Assembly: GCA_016288215.1 (NCBI GenBank)
Contig: JAEEYQ010000067.1
Location: forward strand, 1-64,000
Length of the DNA: 64,000 nucleotides
Reading direction: 5' to 3'
Source of the DNA: Lentisphaeria bacterium
GTDB lineage: Bacteria > Verrucomicrobiota > Lentisphaeria > Oligosphaerales > Oligosphaeraceae
This document shows positions 24,265 through 34,600 of this stretch, one piece after another. Both the position numbers and the translations under genes were made by a program. The notes beneath the pieces were generated by a model, which did no database searches, was not told the DNA's origin, and was given only the letters and a program-made list of their open reading frames with translations. Position 1 is the first letter of the stretch. Each line of letters begins with the position of its first letter.

Positions 24265-26127
24265 GTGGCAGACAAATCTCCAATTTCCTCTAACTCAGGC
24301 GCTTACGAAGACGATAGCATCCTCTCCCTTTCCGCCTTGGAGCACATTCAGACTCGGCCGGGCATGTACATCGGCCGCCTTGGCAACGGCGACCATCCGG
24401 ACGACGGCATCTATGTGCTGCTGAAGGAAGTCATCGACAACAGCGTCGACGAGTTCATGGCGGGGGTGGGACGCCGCATCGAGATCACCATTGCGGAGAA
24501 CCAGACGGTGACCGTCCGCGACTATGGCCGCGGCATTCCGCTCAACCGCGTCGTGGACTGCGTCTCCAAAATCAACACCGGCGGCAAGTTCGCGACGGGA
24601 GAGGACGGCAAACCTCGCCCCTTCGCCATCTCCATCGGCCTCAACGGCGTTGGTCTGAAAGCGGTAAATGCTCTGTCGCAACACTTTACCGTCATCTCAC
24701 GACGGGACGGCAAGGCGGTGCGAGCCGTCTTCGAGCAGGGTGTCCTGAAGGCGGAGGAGCGTTTTGACTGCGACGAGCCCTCCGGCACGGAAGTCAGCTT
24801 CCTCCCGTCGGAGAAGTATTTCCATGGCTTCCACTTTGACATGAAGCACCTGCGCCGCCGCATGCAGCACTATGTGTGGCTGAACAGCGGCCTGAGCATT
24901 AGCTTGAACGGCGAGAAGTTCTTCTCCCGCAAAGGGTTGCTGGATCTTTTGGCGGACAAGCAGGAGTCCGAGTTTCTCTATGAGCCGATTCATTACCGCT
25001 CCGACCTGCTGGAGTTCGCCTTCTCCCACACGGGAAGCTTCAACGAATGCTACTATTCCTTTGTCAACGGACAGTACACCAACGACGGCGGCACCCACCT
25101 CTCCGCCTTCAAGGAGGGTCTCACGAAGGCGGTCAACGAAATCATGCAGAAAAGCATGGACGCCGATGACATCCGCGGCGGCATCGTGGCCGCCATCGCC
25201 ATCCGCATCGAGAACCCCGTCTTCGAGTCGCAGACGAAGAACAAGCTGGGCAATGCGGACGTGCGCGGCCCCATCGTCAACGAGGTCAAGTCCGCCGTGG
25301 CGGAAATGCTCTACAAGCACCCTGAGCTCAAGGCGCAGCTGCTGGACAAGATCACCAGCAATGAATCCGTCCGAAAGCAGATTCAGACCGTAAAGAAGGA
25401 GGCGAAGGAGCAGGCGCGCAAGACCAGCCTGAAGATTCCTAAGCTGCGGGACTGCAAGTTCCATCTGTGCGACGCCGCCTCCCGCCGCAAGCTGGACGAG
25501 AAGCAGAAATGCGCCGACTCCACCCTCTTCCTGACCGAAGGCGATTCGGCCGCCTCCAACATCGTCAAGTCCCGCGACCCGGAGACGCAGGCGGTGTTTC
25601 CGCTGCGCGGCAAACCGCTGAACTGCTACGGAAAGCGAAAGGACACGGTCTACAAGAACGAGGAGTTCTACTACATCATGCAGGCCCTCGGCGTGGAGGA
25701 GTCCCTTGACGGGCTGCGCTACTCCAAAATCGTCATCGCCTCCGATGCGGACGTGGACGGCTTCCACATCCGCAATCTGCTGATCACTTTCTTCCTGACT
25801 TTCTTCTATCCCCTTGTCCAGACGGAACATCTGTATATTCTCGAGACCCCGCTCTACCGCGTCCGCAACAAAAAGCAGACCTTCTACTGCTTTGACGACA
25901 GCGAGCGGGACGACGCGATGGCGAAGCTGGGCAAGGATCATGAGCTGACCCGATTCAAAGGCCTTGGCGAAATCTCCCCCAACGAGTTTGGCCAGTTCAT
26001 CGACGAGGGGATGCGCCTCATTCCCGTCACCATCGACAATGCGCGGAACATCGACGGCATGTTGGGCTTCTATATGGGAGACAACACCCCCGAACGCCGC
26101 GATTTCATCATGACCCATCTTGTATGA
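24265..26127 (+). CDS. parE: type II topoisomerase ATPase subunit (ParE/TopoIV B-like)
   Basis: The 620-aa subunit drives strand passage by ATP hydrolysis. GHKL ATPase motifs are at residues about 55-130: VIDNSVDEFM, VTVRDYGRGIPL, and IGLNGVGLKAVNALS. The TOPRIM part has FLTEGDSAAS near 420 and SDADVDGFHIRNLL near 495. Length matches ParE of the Bacteroidetes/PVC type rather than long GyrB. The start codon is GTG (MADKS). The subunit A gene follows 39 bp downstream. Calling it topoisomerase IV rather than gyrase rests on length and pairing. Confidence 0.88.
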   Translation: MADKSPISSNSGAYEDDSILSLSALEHIQTRPGMYIGRLGNGDHPDDGIYVLLKEVIDNSVDEFMAGVGRRIEITIAENQTVTVRDYGRGIPLNRVVDCVSKINTGGKFATGEDGKPRPFAISIGLNGVGLKAVNALSQHFTVISRRDGKAVRAVFEQGVLKAEERFDCDEPSGTEVSFLPSEKYFHGFHFDMKHLRRRMQHYVWLNSGLSISLNGEKFFSRKGLLDLLADKQESEFLYEPIHYRSDLLEFAFSHTGSFNECYYSFVNGQYTNDGGTHLSAFKEGLTKAVNEIMQKSMDADDIRGGIVAAIAIRIENPVFESQTKNKLGNADVRGPIVNEVKSAVAEMLYKHPELKAQLLDKITSNESVRKQIQTVKKEAKEQARKTSLKIPKLRDCKFHLCDAASRRKLDEKQKCADSTLFLTEGDSAASNIVKSRDPETQAVFPLRGKPLNCYGKRKDTVYKNEEFYYIMQALGVEESLDGLRYSKIVIASDADVDGFHIRNLLITFFLTFFYPLVQTEHLYILETPLYRVRNKKQTFYCFDDSERDDAMAKLGKDHELTRFKGLGEISPNEFGQFIDEGMRLIPVTIDNARNIDGMLGFYMGDNTPERRDFIMTHLV

Positions 26128-26166
26128 CGCCGCCCAAGAGCCCGTCACAACGCCACATACATCGAA

Positions 26167-28452
26167 ATGGACAAAAACAAAGACAACAAGGACATGGATG
26201 ACAGCCAGAACCTGCTCCCCGGACTTGAGCCGCAGGAGCCGGAAGCAGATGTCATTCAAGACGAAGGCCATTCCATGGAAGAGGACACCCTCAACGCGAT
26301 GATGTCCACAAACTTCTTGGAATACGCCTCTTACGTCGTCCGCGACCGGGCGATTCCGGATGTGGACGATGGATTGAAGCCCGTGCAGCGCCGCATTCTC
26401 TACTGTCTACACAAAGTGGATGACGGCCGCTTCAACAAGGTGGCGGGCATTGTGGGCGACACGATGCACTACCATCCCCACGGCGACCAGTCCATTGGCG
26501 ACGCCCTGATTGTGTTGGCCAACAAGGAGTATTTCATCGACCGTCAGGGGAATTTCGGCAACATCGTGACGGGGGACTCCGCCGCCGCGCCGCGATACAT
26601 TGAATGCCGCCTGTCGGAAATGGGGCGGGAAGTGCTTTTCAATCCGGATCTTACGGAAATGGTCGATGCCTATGACGGCCGCAGCAAAGAGCCCGTCTGC
26701 CTGCCCGCCAAAGTGCCCGCCCTGCTCATGCTCGGCACGGACGGCATCGCCGTCGGCATGGCCACCCGTATCTTCCCCCACAATTTCCGTGAGCTGCTGG
26801 AGGCGCAGATCGCCATTTTGGAAGAGCGTCCCTTCCAGCTGTTTCCGGATTTTCCGCAGGGCGGGCTCATGGACGCCAGCCAATACGATGACGGCCGCGG
26901 CAGCATCACTTTGCGGGCCCGCATCGAGGCGGAAGGCGACAAGAAGATCATCATCCGCGAAATTCCCGCCATGACGACGACAGAGGCCCTCATGGCCTCC
27001 ATCGAGAAGGCCGCCCGCGCCAACAAGATCAAAATCGCGGGCATCAACGACTACACGTCAAAGGAAGTCGCCATCGAGATCACCCTGCCCCGCAATGTCT
27101 ATGCGGAGGACACCATTCGGGAGCTCTACGCCTTCACGGACTGCGAGATGACCGTCAGTTCCATGATGCGCGTCATTCTGGACAATCAGCCCACCATCAT
27201 GAGCGTCTCCGACATTCTGCGGCGCAATACGGAGAAGCTCAAGCTCTTCCTCCATCGGGAGCAGGAGCTGCGTCTGGAACGGCTGGAACTGCTATACCAC
27301 GACAAGACGCTGGCGCAGATCTTCGTCGAGTTCCGCATCTACAAGCGCATCGAAAAATGCCCCACGCTGGAGCAGGTCTATGCGGAGACACGCAAAGGCC
27401 TCGAGGCCCATAAAGACCGTCTCCGCAGAGAGATAACGGACGATGACATCTCCAAGCTCCTGCAGATTCCCATCCGCCGCATCTCCCTCTTCGACATCAA
27501 CAAGAACGAGCAGGAGCTGCAGAAAATAGAATCGGACATCGCGGACACGCGGGACAAGCTGGCCCACATCGTCCGCGAATCCATCGCCTTCATCCGCCAT
27601 CTTCTGGAGAAGTACGGCGACCTCTATCCACGTCACACGCAGATTGCCGCCATCGACAAGATTGACGCCAGAGAGGTGGCCCGCGCCAACCTGAAAGTCA
27701 GCCATGACAAGGTCAACCACTTCCTCGGCACCGCCGTCAAGGCCAGCAACAAGGACAGCGCCCCCATCTCCTGCACGGAATTCGACAAGCTCATGCTGCT
27801 GCGCAACGACGGAACCTGCCGCGTCATCGCCATTCCGGAGAAAGAATACATCGGCCCCACGAAATATGTGTTCATCTACAACAAGGACCAGGTCTACTCC
27901 CTGCTCTACCGCGACCGCAGCGAGGGCATCTGGTATCTTAAACGCTTCTGCATCAATCAGTTCATCTTAGGCAAGGAATACCATGTCCTGCCGCCGAACT
28001 GCATCATCGAGGCGTTGTACACCGCCTCTGGCGTGGAGGTCACGCTGAACCTGGCCCCCAACAAGCGCCGCTCCTACCATTCCATCCCCATCAAATTCAA
28101 CGACTACGCCCTTCGCGCCAAAGAGGCCCGCGGCTACAAGATCACCATCTACCCCGTGGAGAGCATCACGGTCACCAACAAAGGCAGCGCCGATGGAACC
28201 GCTTCTGACACGTCCGCCGACGCGGAAGCCGCAGCCACCGCCGAGCCGACGAACGACACCACCGCCGCCTCTGCGGAAACGGCCCCCGAAACGGCAGTAT
28301 CATCAGAAGTTATTGCACAAGAAGGAGTTACAAATACAGAGGGGACTGAAAAGCCGGCGGACGAATCCCCCAACGGCGGCAAAGCGGCCCCCTCTCCCAA
28401 AAAGTCCCTCCGAAAGCTCATCGACGAGGACACTCCCTTTTTCCTTGAATAA
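26167..28452 (+). CDS. parC: type II topoisomerase cleavage subunit (ParC/TopoIV A-like)
   Basis: The 761-aa subunit cleaves DNA through its active-site tyrosine, Tyr 144 in AAPRYIECRL. Other landmarks: YVVRDRAIPDVDDGLKPVQRR near 56-76, HYHPHGDQSIGDAL near 101, and the tower/coiled-coil region around 330-450. The C-terminal part lacks regular GyrA-box blades, consistent with topoisomerase IV. The last 80 residues are Ala/Thr/Glu-rich low complexity ending in a conserved-looking KLIDEDTPFFLE. It is co-transcribed with parE. Shine-Dalgarno is weak. Confidence 0.88.
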   Translation: MDKNKDNKDMDDSQNLLPGLEPQEPEADVIQDEGHSMEEDTLNAMMSTNFLEYASYVVRDRAIPDVDDGLKPVQRRILYCLHKVDDGRFNKVAGIVGDTMHYHPHGDQSIGDALIVLANKEYFIDRQGNFGNIVTGDSAAAPRYIECRLSEMGREVLFNPDLTEMVDAYDGRSKEPVCLPAKVPALLMLGTDGIAVGMATRIFPHNFRELLEAQIAILEERPFQLFPDFPQGGLMDASQYDDGRGSITLRARIEAEGDKKIIIREIPAMTTTEALMASIEKAARANKIKIAGINDYTSKEVAIEITLPRNVYAEDTIRELYAFTDCEMTVSSMMRVILDNQPTIMSVSDILRRNTEKLKLFLHREQELRLERLELLYHDKTLAQIFVEFRIYKRIEKCPTLEQVYAETRKGLEAHKDRLRREITDDDISKLLQIPIRRISLFDINKNEQELQKIESDIADTRDKLAHIVRESIAFIRHLLEKYGDLYPRHTQIAAIDKIDAREVARANLKVSHDKVNHFLGTAVKASNKDSAPISCTEFDKLMLLRNDGTCRVIAIPEKEYIGPTKYVFIYNKDQVYSLLYRDRSEGIWYLKRFCINQFILGKEYHVLPPNCIIEALYTASGVEVTLNLAPNKRRSYHSIPIKFNDYALRAKEARGYKITIYPVESITVTNKGSADGTASDTSADAEAAATAEPTNDTTAASAETAPETAVSSEVIAQEGVTNTEGTEKPADESPNGGKAAPSPKKSLRKLIDEDTPFFLE

Positions 28453-28506
28453 TCCAATCGCAACCTCTTGTATATCAAACACAAACCTCAACACAAAGGT
28501 GAATCC

Positions 28507-29313
28507 ATGAACAAACCTCTCCTCTCCATTCTCGGCATCGCGCTGGCCATCACAGGTTGCAGCGTCAAGAACGACCCCGCCGTGACCACCGAACTGGCCA
28601 ACAACGGACAGCCGGCCCCCCTCACCCAGCCAGGCGTCTGCCTCACGTTCGATGACCGAAATCTTGACGACTGGGAGGCCATGCTGCCCATCTTCGACAA
28701 ATACAACGCCCATGTCACCTTCTTCGTCTGCGGAAACATCGACGAGGCCATGGCCGCCCGTCTGAAGGCCATCGAAGCCCACGGCCACGCCATCGGCGCC
28801 CACGGCAAACTCCATGACAACTATCATAAATGCGTCACAGAGAAGGGCATGACCCCAGAGGAATACGCCAACGCGGACTCCCTTGGCCAGATGGAGGATT
28901 TCCGCAAATACGGCATCAACGTCACCTCCTACGGTTGCCCCATGAGCTCACGGGACGACAAGTTGGACGCCATCCTGAAGCCCCATTTCCGCCACATCCG
29001 AACGGGCATCTTCCCCAAGGACGGGCAGTCTTGGGCGGAAGTGGACAACGCCTTCGTCCCCATTGCCGATGTCGCTAACCACTTCTATTTCAACGGCAAA
29101 GGCATTGACAAATATCCGCCGAACACGCAGGAGCAGATTGACGGCGCCATGGCAAGAGCCGCCGCCCGCAAGGAGCTGGTGGTGTTCTATGCCCACCGCA
29201 TCGCCCCCGATCCGGCCAAAGGCCATCACATCGAGCCCGTCGAAGTGGAACGGATTCTCCAGAAGGGACAGGAGCTGGGGCTGCGTTTCTACAGCTTCAA
29301 CGAACTGCCGTAA
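28507..29313 (+). CDS. lipoprotein polysaccharide deacetylase
   Basis: A 268-aa NodB-type polysaccharide deacetylase. The signal peptide ends in a lipobox (IALAITGC), so it is probably anchored to a membrane by lipid. Catalytic landmarks: CLTFDDRNLDDW (base/metal Asp), AHVTFFVCG, and HGHAIGAHGKLHDNY with the paired His ligands (motif HxxxH). The later part HIRTGIFP and VVFYAHRI fits the family end. AAAGGTG before ATG 28507 fixes the start. It may act on cell-wall or extracellular polysaccharide. The gene follows parC after 54 bp but is unrelated in function. Confidence 0.85.
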   Translation: MNKPLLSILGIALAITGCSVKNDPAVTTELANNGQPAPLTQPGVCLTFDDRNLDDWEAMLPIFDKYNAHVTFFVCGNIDEAMAARLKAIEAHGHAIGAHGKLHDNYHKCVTEKGMTPEEYANADSLGQMEDFRKYGINVTSYGCPMSSRDDKLDAILKPHFRHIRTGIFPKDGQSWAEVDNAFVPIADVANHFYFNGKGIDKYPPNTQEQIDGAMARAAARKELVVFYAHRIAPDPAKGHHIEPVEVERILQKGQELGLRFYSFNELP

Positions 29314-29365
29314 GCTGCTAAAACTGCTCTTTGGGGTCAACAACAACAAAGAGTGGAAAGTGCCC

Positions 29366-29645
29366 CCTTCTCCCGTCTCCCGTCTCCCGTCTCCCGTCTC
29401 CCGTCCCCCGTCCCTCGTCCTGCGGTTCTCGTCTCTCGTCTCACGTCTCGCGTCTCGCGTCAGACTCCTGCCTGTTCGTGGGTTTCGCTTCGCTTCACCC
29501 ACGATTATTATCCTGCCACCACTACGTGGTTCCAAACATGTATGTTCCTGGCTGTCCGTGGGTTACGCTTGCACCTGCGGTGTTGCGCTTACCCACGGCT
29601 AATATCCTTCCGCCGCTTCGCGGCTCTTCTTCAGGCTACGAAAGC
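29366..29645. repeat. composite repeat: CCCGTCT array plus hairpin cassette
   Basis: A run of CCCGTCT heptamers (29366-29465) is followed by a cassette with CGTGGGTTTCGCTTCGCTTC, ACCCACG, then CGTGGGTTACGCTTGCACC, TGCGCTTACCCACGGC and CCGCCGCTTCGCGGC. The same order, with the same heptamers in front, occurs at 51196-51421. Each cassette consists of paired CGTGGGT/ACCCACG hairpins. Short ORFs across it are Ser-Pro-Arg nonsense. Confidence 0.9.
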
Positions 29646-29672
29646 ATGCGACTTTGCCATGTCATGGCTTTT

Positions 29673-29704
29673 GTAAGTCATTGAAATTCAATCATTTATG
29701 GCTA
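29673..29704 (-). repeat. stop-codon-adjacent palindromic motif (site 3)
   Basis: The TAG stop of the histidine kinase gene is followed on the minus strand by CCATAAATGATTGAATTTCA and then ATGACTTAC, the same palindromic layout as the other sites. Confidence 0.6.
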
Positions 29705-31624
29705 TTTAGTGCAGCGCGGGAAGAAGACGATGAATTCGCTGCCCACATTGGGCTGACTGGTGACGGAGACCCATCCATGGTGCTGGAGGACACATCCATA
29801 GACCATGGCCAATCCCATGCCCGTGCCCTGACCGGCGGGCTTGGTGGTGTAGAAGGGGTCGAAGATGTGCTGCCGCTGTTCGTCGGTCATGCCGCAGCCA
29901 TTGTCCCGAACCCGCAGGCAGACGTAGAGTCGGGAGTCCAAATCGGGTTTGGGGCGGTCATCCCATCCGGGCAGGTCGCCGTGAGCCGCCTCACCCCGCA
30001 GGACGATTTTCCTCTCCCCTTCGTTTTTGGCGACGGCGTCCTTCGCGTTGAGTAGCAGATTGAGGATCACCTGCTGCAGCTGCGTCGCATCTGCCTCAAT
30101 GACAAGGGGATCTGGATCGCAGATCACCTTGAAGGCCACGTCTTTGATGGTGGTGCGGAAGAGTTGCGCCGTCCGTTGGATATGGTCCGCCAAATCCAAA
30201 ATCTCCGCATTGTATTTTCCCTTTCGGGCGAATCCGAGAAGCTGGCTGGTCAAGGCGGCGGCGCGGGCGCTGGCCTCGCTGATGTTGTTCAGCATGGGAC
30301 GGCCCTCGGGGGCTACGGTGCCCTGATGCTCCAGGTTTTCCACGCTGGCGCGGATGCCATGAAGCAGGTTGTTGAAATCGTGGGCCACGCCGCCGGCAAG
30401 AAGACCGATGCTCTCCAGCCGTTGAGAATGCATCAGCTGCTCCTCCAGCCGCTGCCGTTCCCGCTCCTTGTTGCGCTGCACCGTGATGTCATGGGCGATA
30501 AGCAGCGCCACCTTCTTCTCGCGAACTTTGGCAGGAGTCAGATTGACGTCGATGTCAATGGGTTTGCGGTCCGGCAGCTGCAGCGTCATGTTGTAATAGG
30601 TGCAGGGACCGGCGTCGCGGTCCGCAATCTGTTCCAGTTTCCGCCATGCGTCCTGCCACTCAAAGGGGGCGCCCTGTTCGGAGCGGATGGCGCTGGCCAG
30701 CTGGAATCCGGGGTCCTCGCAGAATTTGCCTAGCATGCTGACCGCCGCGCGGTTGGCGTTCAGAATGGTTCCGGCGGGAGACAGGAGGAAGATCAGCTCG
30801 CTGCTGTTGTCGAACACCGTCTGATAGCGTTCCTCCCATTCGGCCACGGTGCGGCGCAGTTGGTCGGTGCTGCGGATGTAAGTCAGCAGTTCGGAGATGA
30901 TGCCATAGGCGCCGCGGTGTCCCTCAAAGGCCAGCCATCGCCCCTGATACAGATAAAGGTATAGGATGATGGAGACCCAGAGGACCATGGCGAAGCGGGC
31001 CATCCATGAGTCGAACGGCAGCCACTGCGGCGACTGGAAATCGAAGCACTGCAGAATCAGCTCGTCCAGAACCAGATAGCCGAACATGGCGATGGTCAGA
31101 CAGATGCAAACGGAGATTCCTGCATTGCGCAGAGCCTGATAGGCGATGGGAAGCACCACCAGAAGCGCAAGATGAATCAACGAAATGCCGACAAGACTGC
31201 CGCGGACATTCGAGAGGTGGTAGTCGTAGTCGGGAAGATTGCTGAGAAAGTTCAGCACCACTTCGTCATAGTGGATAAGGACCAATTGGGAGATGTAGAG
31301 GCTTCCGATGGCCAGAATCAGCATGCCGAAAATGTAGCGCTGCGCCTCCAGCGTCCCTTCCGCCTCATAGACGACCAAAAAGGCCGCCAGAACCGGAAGA
31401 CAGAAGACCCAATGCTGCAGCGCCCCCCAGTCCGTCTCGAGATTGACGCCGACGGCATATTCGGGAAGCCACACCAGAACGGAGGTGATGAAGAAGATTC
31501 CGGCGACGAAGTACAGCGGCATGGCCCCCACGACCCTTCGAAGGCAATGGAGCATCAGCACGAAGATGATCAACGCCGTCATCTCCAAGCCGAGGGATAT
31601 TGCCAGACCGGTTGTCTCCGCCAT
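29702..31624 (-). CDS. membrane-bound PAS histidine kinase
   Basis: Sensor kinase of 640 aa. Residues 1-235 hold about seven hydrophobic helices with no extracellular loop domain. A PAS domain follows near 265-395 (FDNSSELIFLLSPAGTILNANRAAVSML). The HisKA domain has the phospho-acceptor His 415 in AGGVAHDFNNLL, and the ATPase part has NLLLNAKDA, VRDNGCGM, FDPFYTTKPAGQGTGMGLAMVYG. This is the HisKA subtype common in hybrid kinases, but no receiver domain or adjacent response regulator is present, so it is an orphan. AGGAG lies 6 bp before the ATG. Confidence 0.92.
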   Translation of the reverse strand: MAETTGLAISLGLEMTALIIFVLMLHCLRRVVGAMPLYFVAGIFFITSVLVWLPEYAVGVNLETDWGALQHWVFCLPVLAAFLVVYEAEGTLEAQRYIFGMLILAIGSLYISQLVLIHYDEVVLNFLSNLPDYDYHLSNVRGSLVGISLIHLALLVVLPIAYQALRNAGISVCICLTIAMFGYLVLDELILQCFDFQSPQWLPFDSWMARFAMVLWVSIILYLYLYQGRWLAFEGHRGAYGIISELLTYIRSTDQLRRTVAEWEERYQTVFDNSSELIFLLSPAGTILNANRAAVSMLGKFCEDPGFQLASAIRSEQGAPFEWQDAWRKLEQIADRDAGPCTYYNMTLQLPDRKPIDIDVNLTPAKVREKKVALLIAHDITVQRNKERERQRLEEQLMHSQRLESIGLLAGGVAHDFNNLLHGIRASVENLEHQGTVAPEGRPMLNNISEASARAAALTSQLLGFARKGKYNAEILDLADHIQRTAQLFRTTIKDVAFKVICDPDPLVIEADATQLQQVILNLLLNAKDAVAKNEGERKIVLRGEAAHGDLPGWDDRPKPDLDSRLYVCLRVRDNGCGMTDEQRQHIFDPFYTTKPAGQGTGMGLAMVYGCVLQHHGWVSVTSQPNVGSEFIVFFPRCTK

Positions 31625-31666
31625 GCCGTTCTCCTATTCGGGCAGGGAGCTTAAGCCCCTGCCCCA

Positions 31667-34600
31667 TCAGGCCTTGCAGACGCTGAATTTCGCCTGAACG
31701 CCGTTGACCTCCACCTCGTGCATCTGGCCGTCGTCTCCTTCGGTCAGACTTAGGGCAAGCGTCTCGTTGGCGATATAGGCCTGCTGGGCCTGAATGGCCT
31801 CCTGCATCTCCTGTGGTCCGAGATAATGCACATGGATTCGGTCCGTCACATCCAGCTGCATCTCCTTGCGGAGATTCTGCAGACGGCTGACCACCTCGCG
31901 GGCCCAGCCTTCCTGAATAAGCTGCGCATTGAGCCGCGTGTCCAACGCCACGGTGATGTCCGCCTCGTTGGCCACGGTCATGCCTTCCTTCTCCTGCCGC
32001 TGGACGAAGATGTCCTCCAGCTCCAGCTGGACGGCCTGTCCGTTCAGGTTCAGAGTCACGGTGCCGCCCTGACGGAGGGTCCGGATGTCCGCCGCCCCCA
32101 TGGACTCGATGGCGGGCAGGGCCAGTTTCATGGCTCCTCCCAGTTTCGGGCCCAACTTCTTTTTATTGGCCTTGGCGCTGAGCACCACCAGTTCCTCCTC
32201 GTCCTCGCGGATCTGAATCTCCTTCACATTGAGCTCCTCCGCGATGACGGACGCCATGCTCTGCAGGTCCGCCCGCACGCCTGCGTCGGCGGAGACCAGA
32301 ATTGCCGCCGCCAGCGGCTGACGGGTCTTGATGACGGCCTGAGTCCGCAGGAAACGGCCCAAGGTGACCGCCGCCATGGTGCGTCCCATGCATTCGTTGA
32401 GGCGGGCGTCATGGTATTCCGCACGGACAGACGGATAGTCCGTCAGATGGACGGACTCCGGCATGGCCTCCGTCCGCAGATTGCGGTAGATGGTCTCCGT
32501 GATGAAGGGGATGAAGGGGGCGGCCAGCTGGCACAGAGTCACCAACGTATAGTGGAGAGTCTGATAGGCCTGCGCCTTGTCCGTGTCGCTTTCGCTCTTC
32601 CAGAAGCGGCGGCGGCTGCGGCGGATGTACCAGTTGGTCAGATCCTCGATGAAGCCCGTGAAGCGGTTGGCGCCGCGCTGGAGGTCATAGCCGTCCATGG
32701 CGTTGCGAATGTCCGCCGTCGTCTCCATGAGACGGGAGAGGATCCAGCGGTCCAACACGTTCTCCGGAGAAGCGGGAGGCTCCGCCACGCCATTGGCTGG
32801 CCGCCATCCGTCCACCCGTGCATAGGTCACCAAGAAGGAATGGGCGTTCCAGAGCGGCAGGATGACCGTCCGCATCATTTCGCGGACCGCCGTTTCGCTG
32901 AAGCGCAGGTCCTCCGCACGGACCACCGGGGAGCCCAGCAGGCACAACCGCAGCGCGTCCGCACCGTATTTGTCAATGACCTCCCGCGGATCCGGATAGT
33001 TCTTGAGGCGTTTGGACATCTTGCGGCCGTCCTCCGCCAGAACCAGTCCGTTGACCACCACATGGCTGTAGGCCGGCTGGTCGAAGAGCATGGTGGAGAT
33101 CAGCATCAGCGTGTAGAACCAACCACGGGTCTGGTCAAGGCCCTCCGCGATGAAGTCCGCCGGGAAGCCCTTCTCCACTTTCTCCTTGTTCTCGAAGGGG
33201 TAATGGAACTGGGCATAGGGCATGGAGCCGCTTTCGAACCAGCAGTCAAGGACTTCGGGAGTCCGCCGATAGGTCTTGCCGTCCCGTTTGATTTCGATGG
33301 CGTCGATGAAATGCTTATGAAGGTCAGTCACCTTCTGGCCGGAGAGGGCCTCCAGCTCTGCGATGGAGCCGACGCAGATCATGTCGTCGGGGTCGGCCAC
33401 ATTGATCCACACAGGGATGCAGGAGCCCCAGAAGCGGTTCCGGCTGATGTTCCAGTCCTTTGCCTCCGCCAGCCAATTGGCGAAACGGCGGTCGCCCACG
33501 TAGTCCGGCATCCAGGAGGTTTTCTCGTTGTTGGCCTTCAGGCGCTCATGGAGGTCCTCCACCTTGACGTACCATGCATCGATGGCGCGGTAGATCAGCG
33601 GCGTGTCCGTGCGCTCGCAGAAGGGATAGCTGTGGACAATCGTGGACTGACAAACCAGCTTCCCGTTCTGTTTCAGATGCCTGATGATCGCCTTGTCCGC
33701 CTCTTTGCAATTCTGCCCCGCGAACTCGGGCACCTTGTCCGTGAAATTGGCGTCGTCGTCCAGAGGATCCACCAGTTCGATGCCGGCGGCGGTGCAGACG
33801 CGGTAGTCGTCTTCACCGTAGGCGGGGGCCTGATGCACGATGCCGGTACCGTCCGTGGTGGTCACATAGCCGTCGCAGAGGACCACGAAGGAATTGGCAT
33901 GGTCGGCGTAATAGGGGAAGATGGGCTCATAGTGGATTCCGGCCAAGTCAGCGCCCTTGCATTCGTAGAGGATGGTGTACTCCTCCGGCTTCTTGTAATA
34001 GGCGCTCAGGCGGGCCTTCGCCATGATGTAGGCGTCGTTGGACTCGCCGTCGCGGACAACGCAGTAGTCGATGTCCGGCCCCACGCAAACCGCCAGATTG
34101 GAGGGCAGCGTCCAGGGGGTGGTGGTCCAGATGACCACGTAGACGGTGAGGCCTTCGGTTCCCGGCAGAGTCCGATCCAGAATCTTCATGCGGACGGTCA
34201 CCGCGGGATCCTGCACGTTCTGATAGTTGCTGTTGGCCTCGAAATTGGAAAGCGGCGTGTTCAGCTTCCAGCTGTAGGGCATAATGCGGTGCGCACGGTA
34301 GACGCGCCCCTGCTCCCACAGTTGCTTGAAGACCCACCAAATGGACTCCATGTATTTGCTGTCCATGGTCTTATAGCCATGGTCAAAATCCACCCACCGT
34401 CCCATGCGGTTGACGGTCTCCTTCCATTCGCTGACATAGGTCAGCACCATGGAGCGGCACTGTTCGTTGAACACATCGACGCCCCGCTCCTTGATGGCGG
34501 GAGCGCCGGCCAGGTTCAGCGCCTTTTGCGCGAGGGCCTCGATGGGGAGCCCGTGGCAGTCCCAACCAAAGGTGCGCTCCACATAGCGGCCGAGCATGGT

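Noticed and set aside
29331-29684. Three overlapping Ser-Pro-Arg-rich ORFs
   Set aside because: All are readings of the heptamer repeat and the hairpin cassette in different frames.
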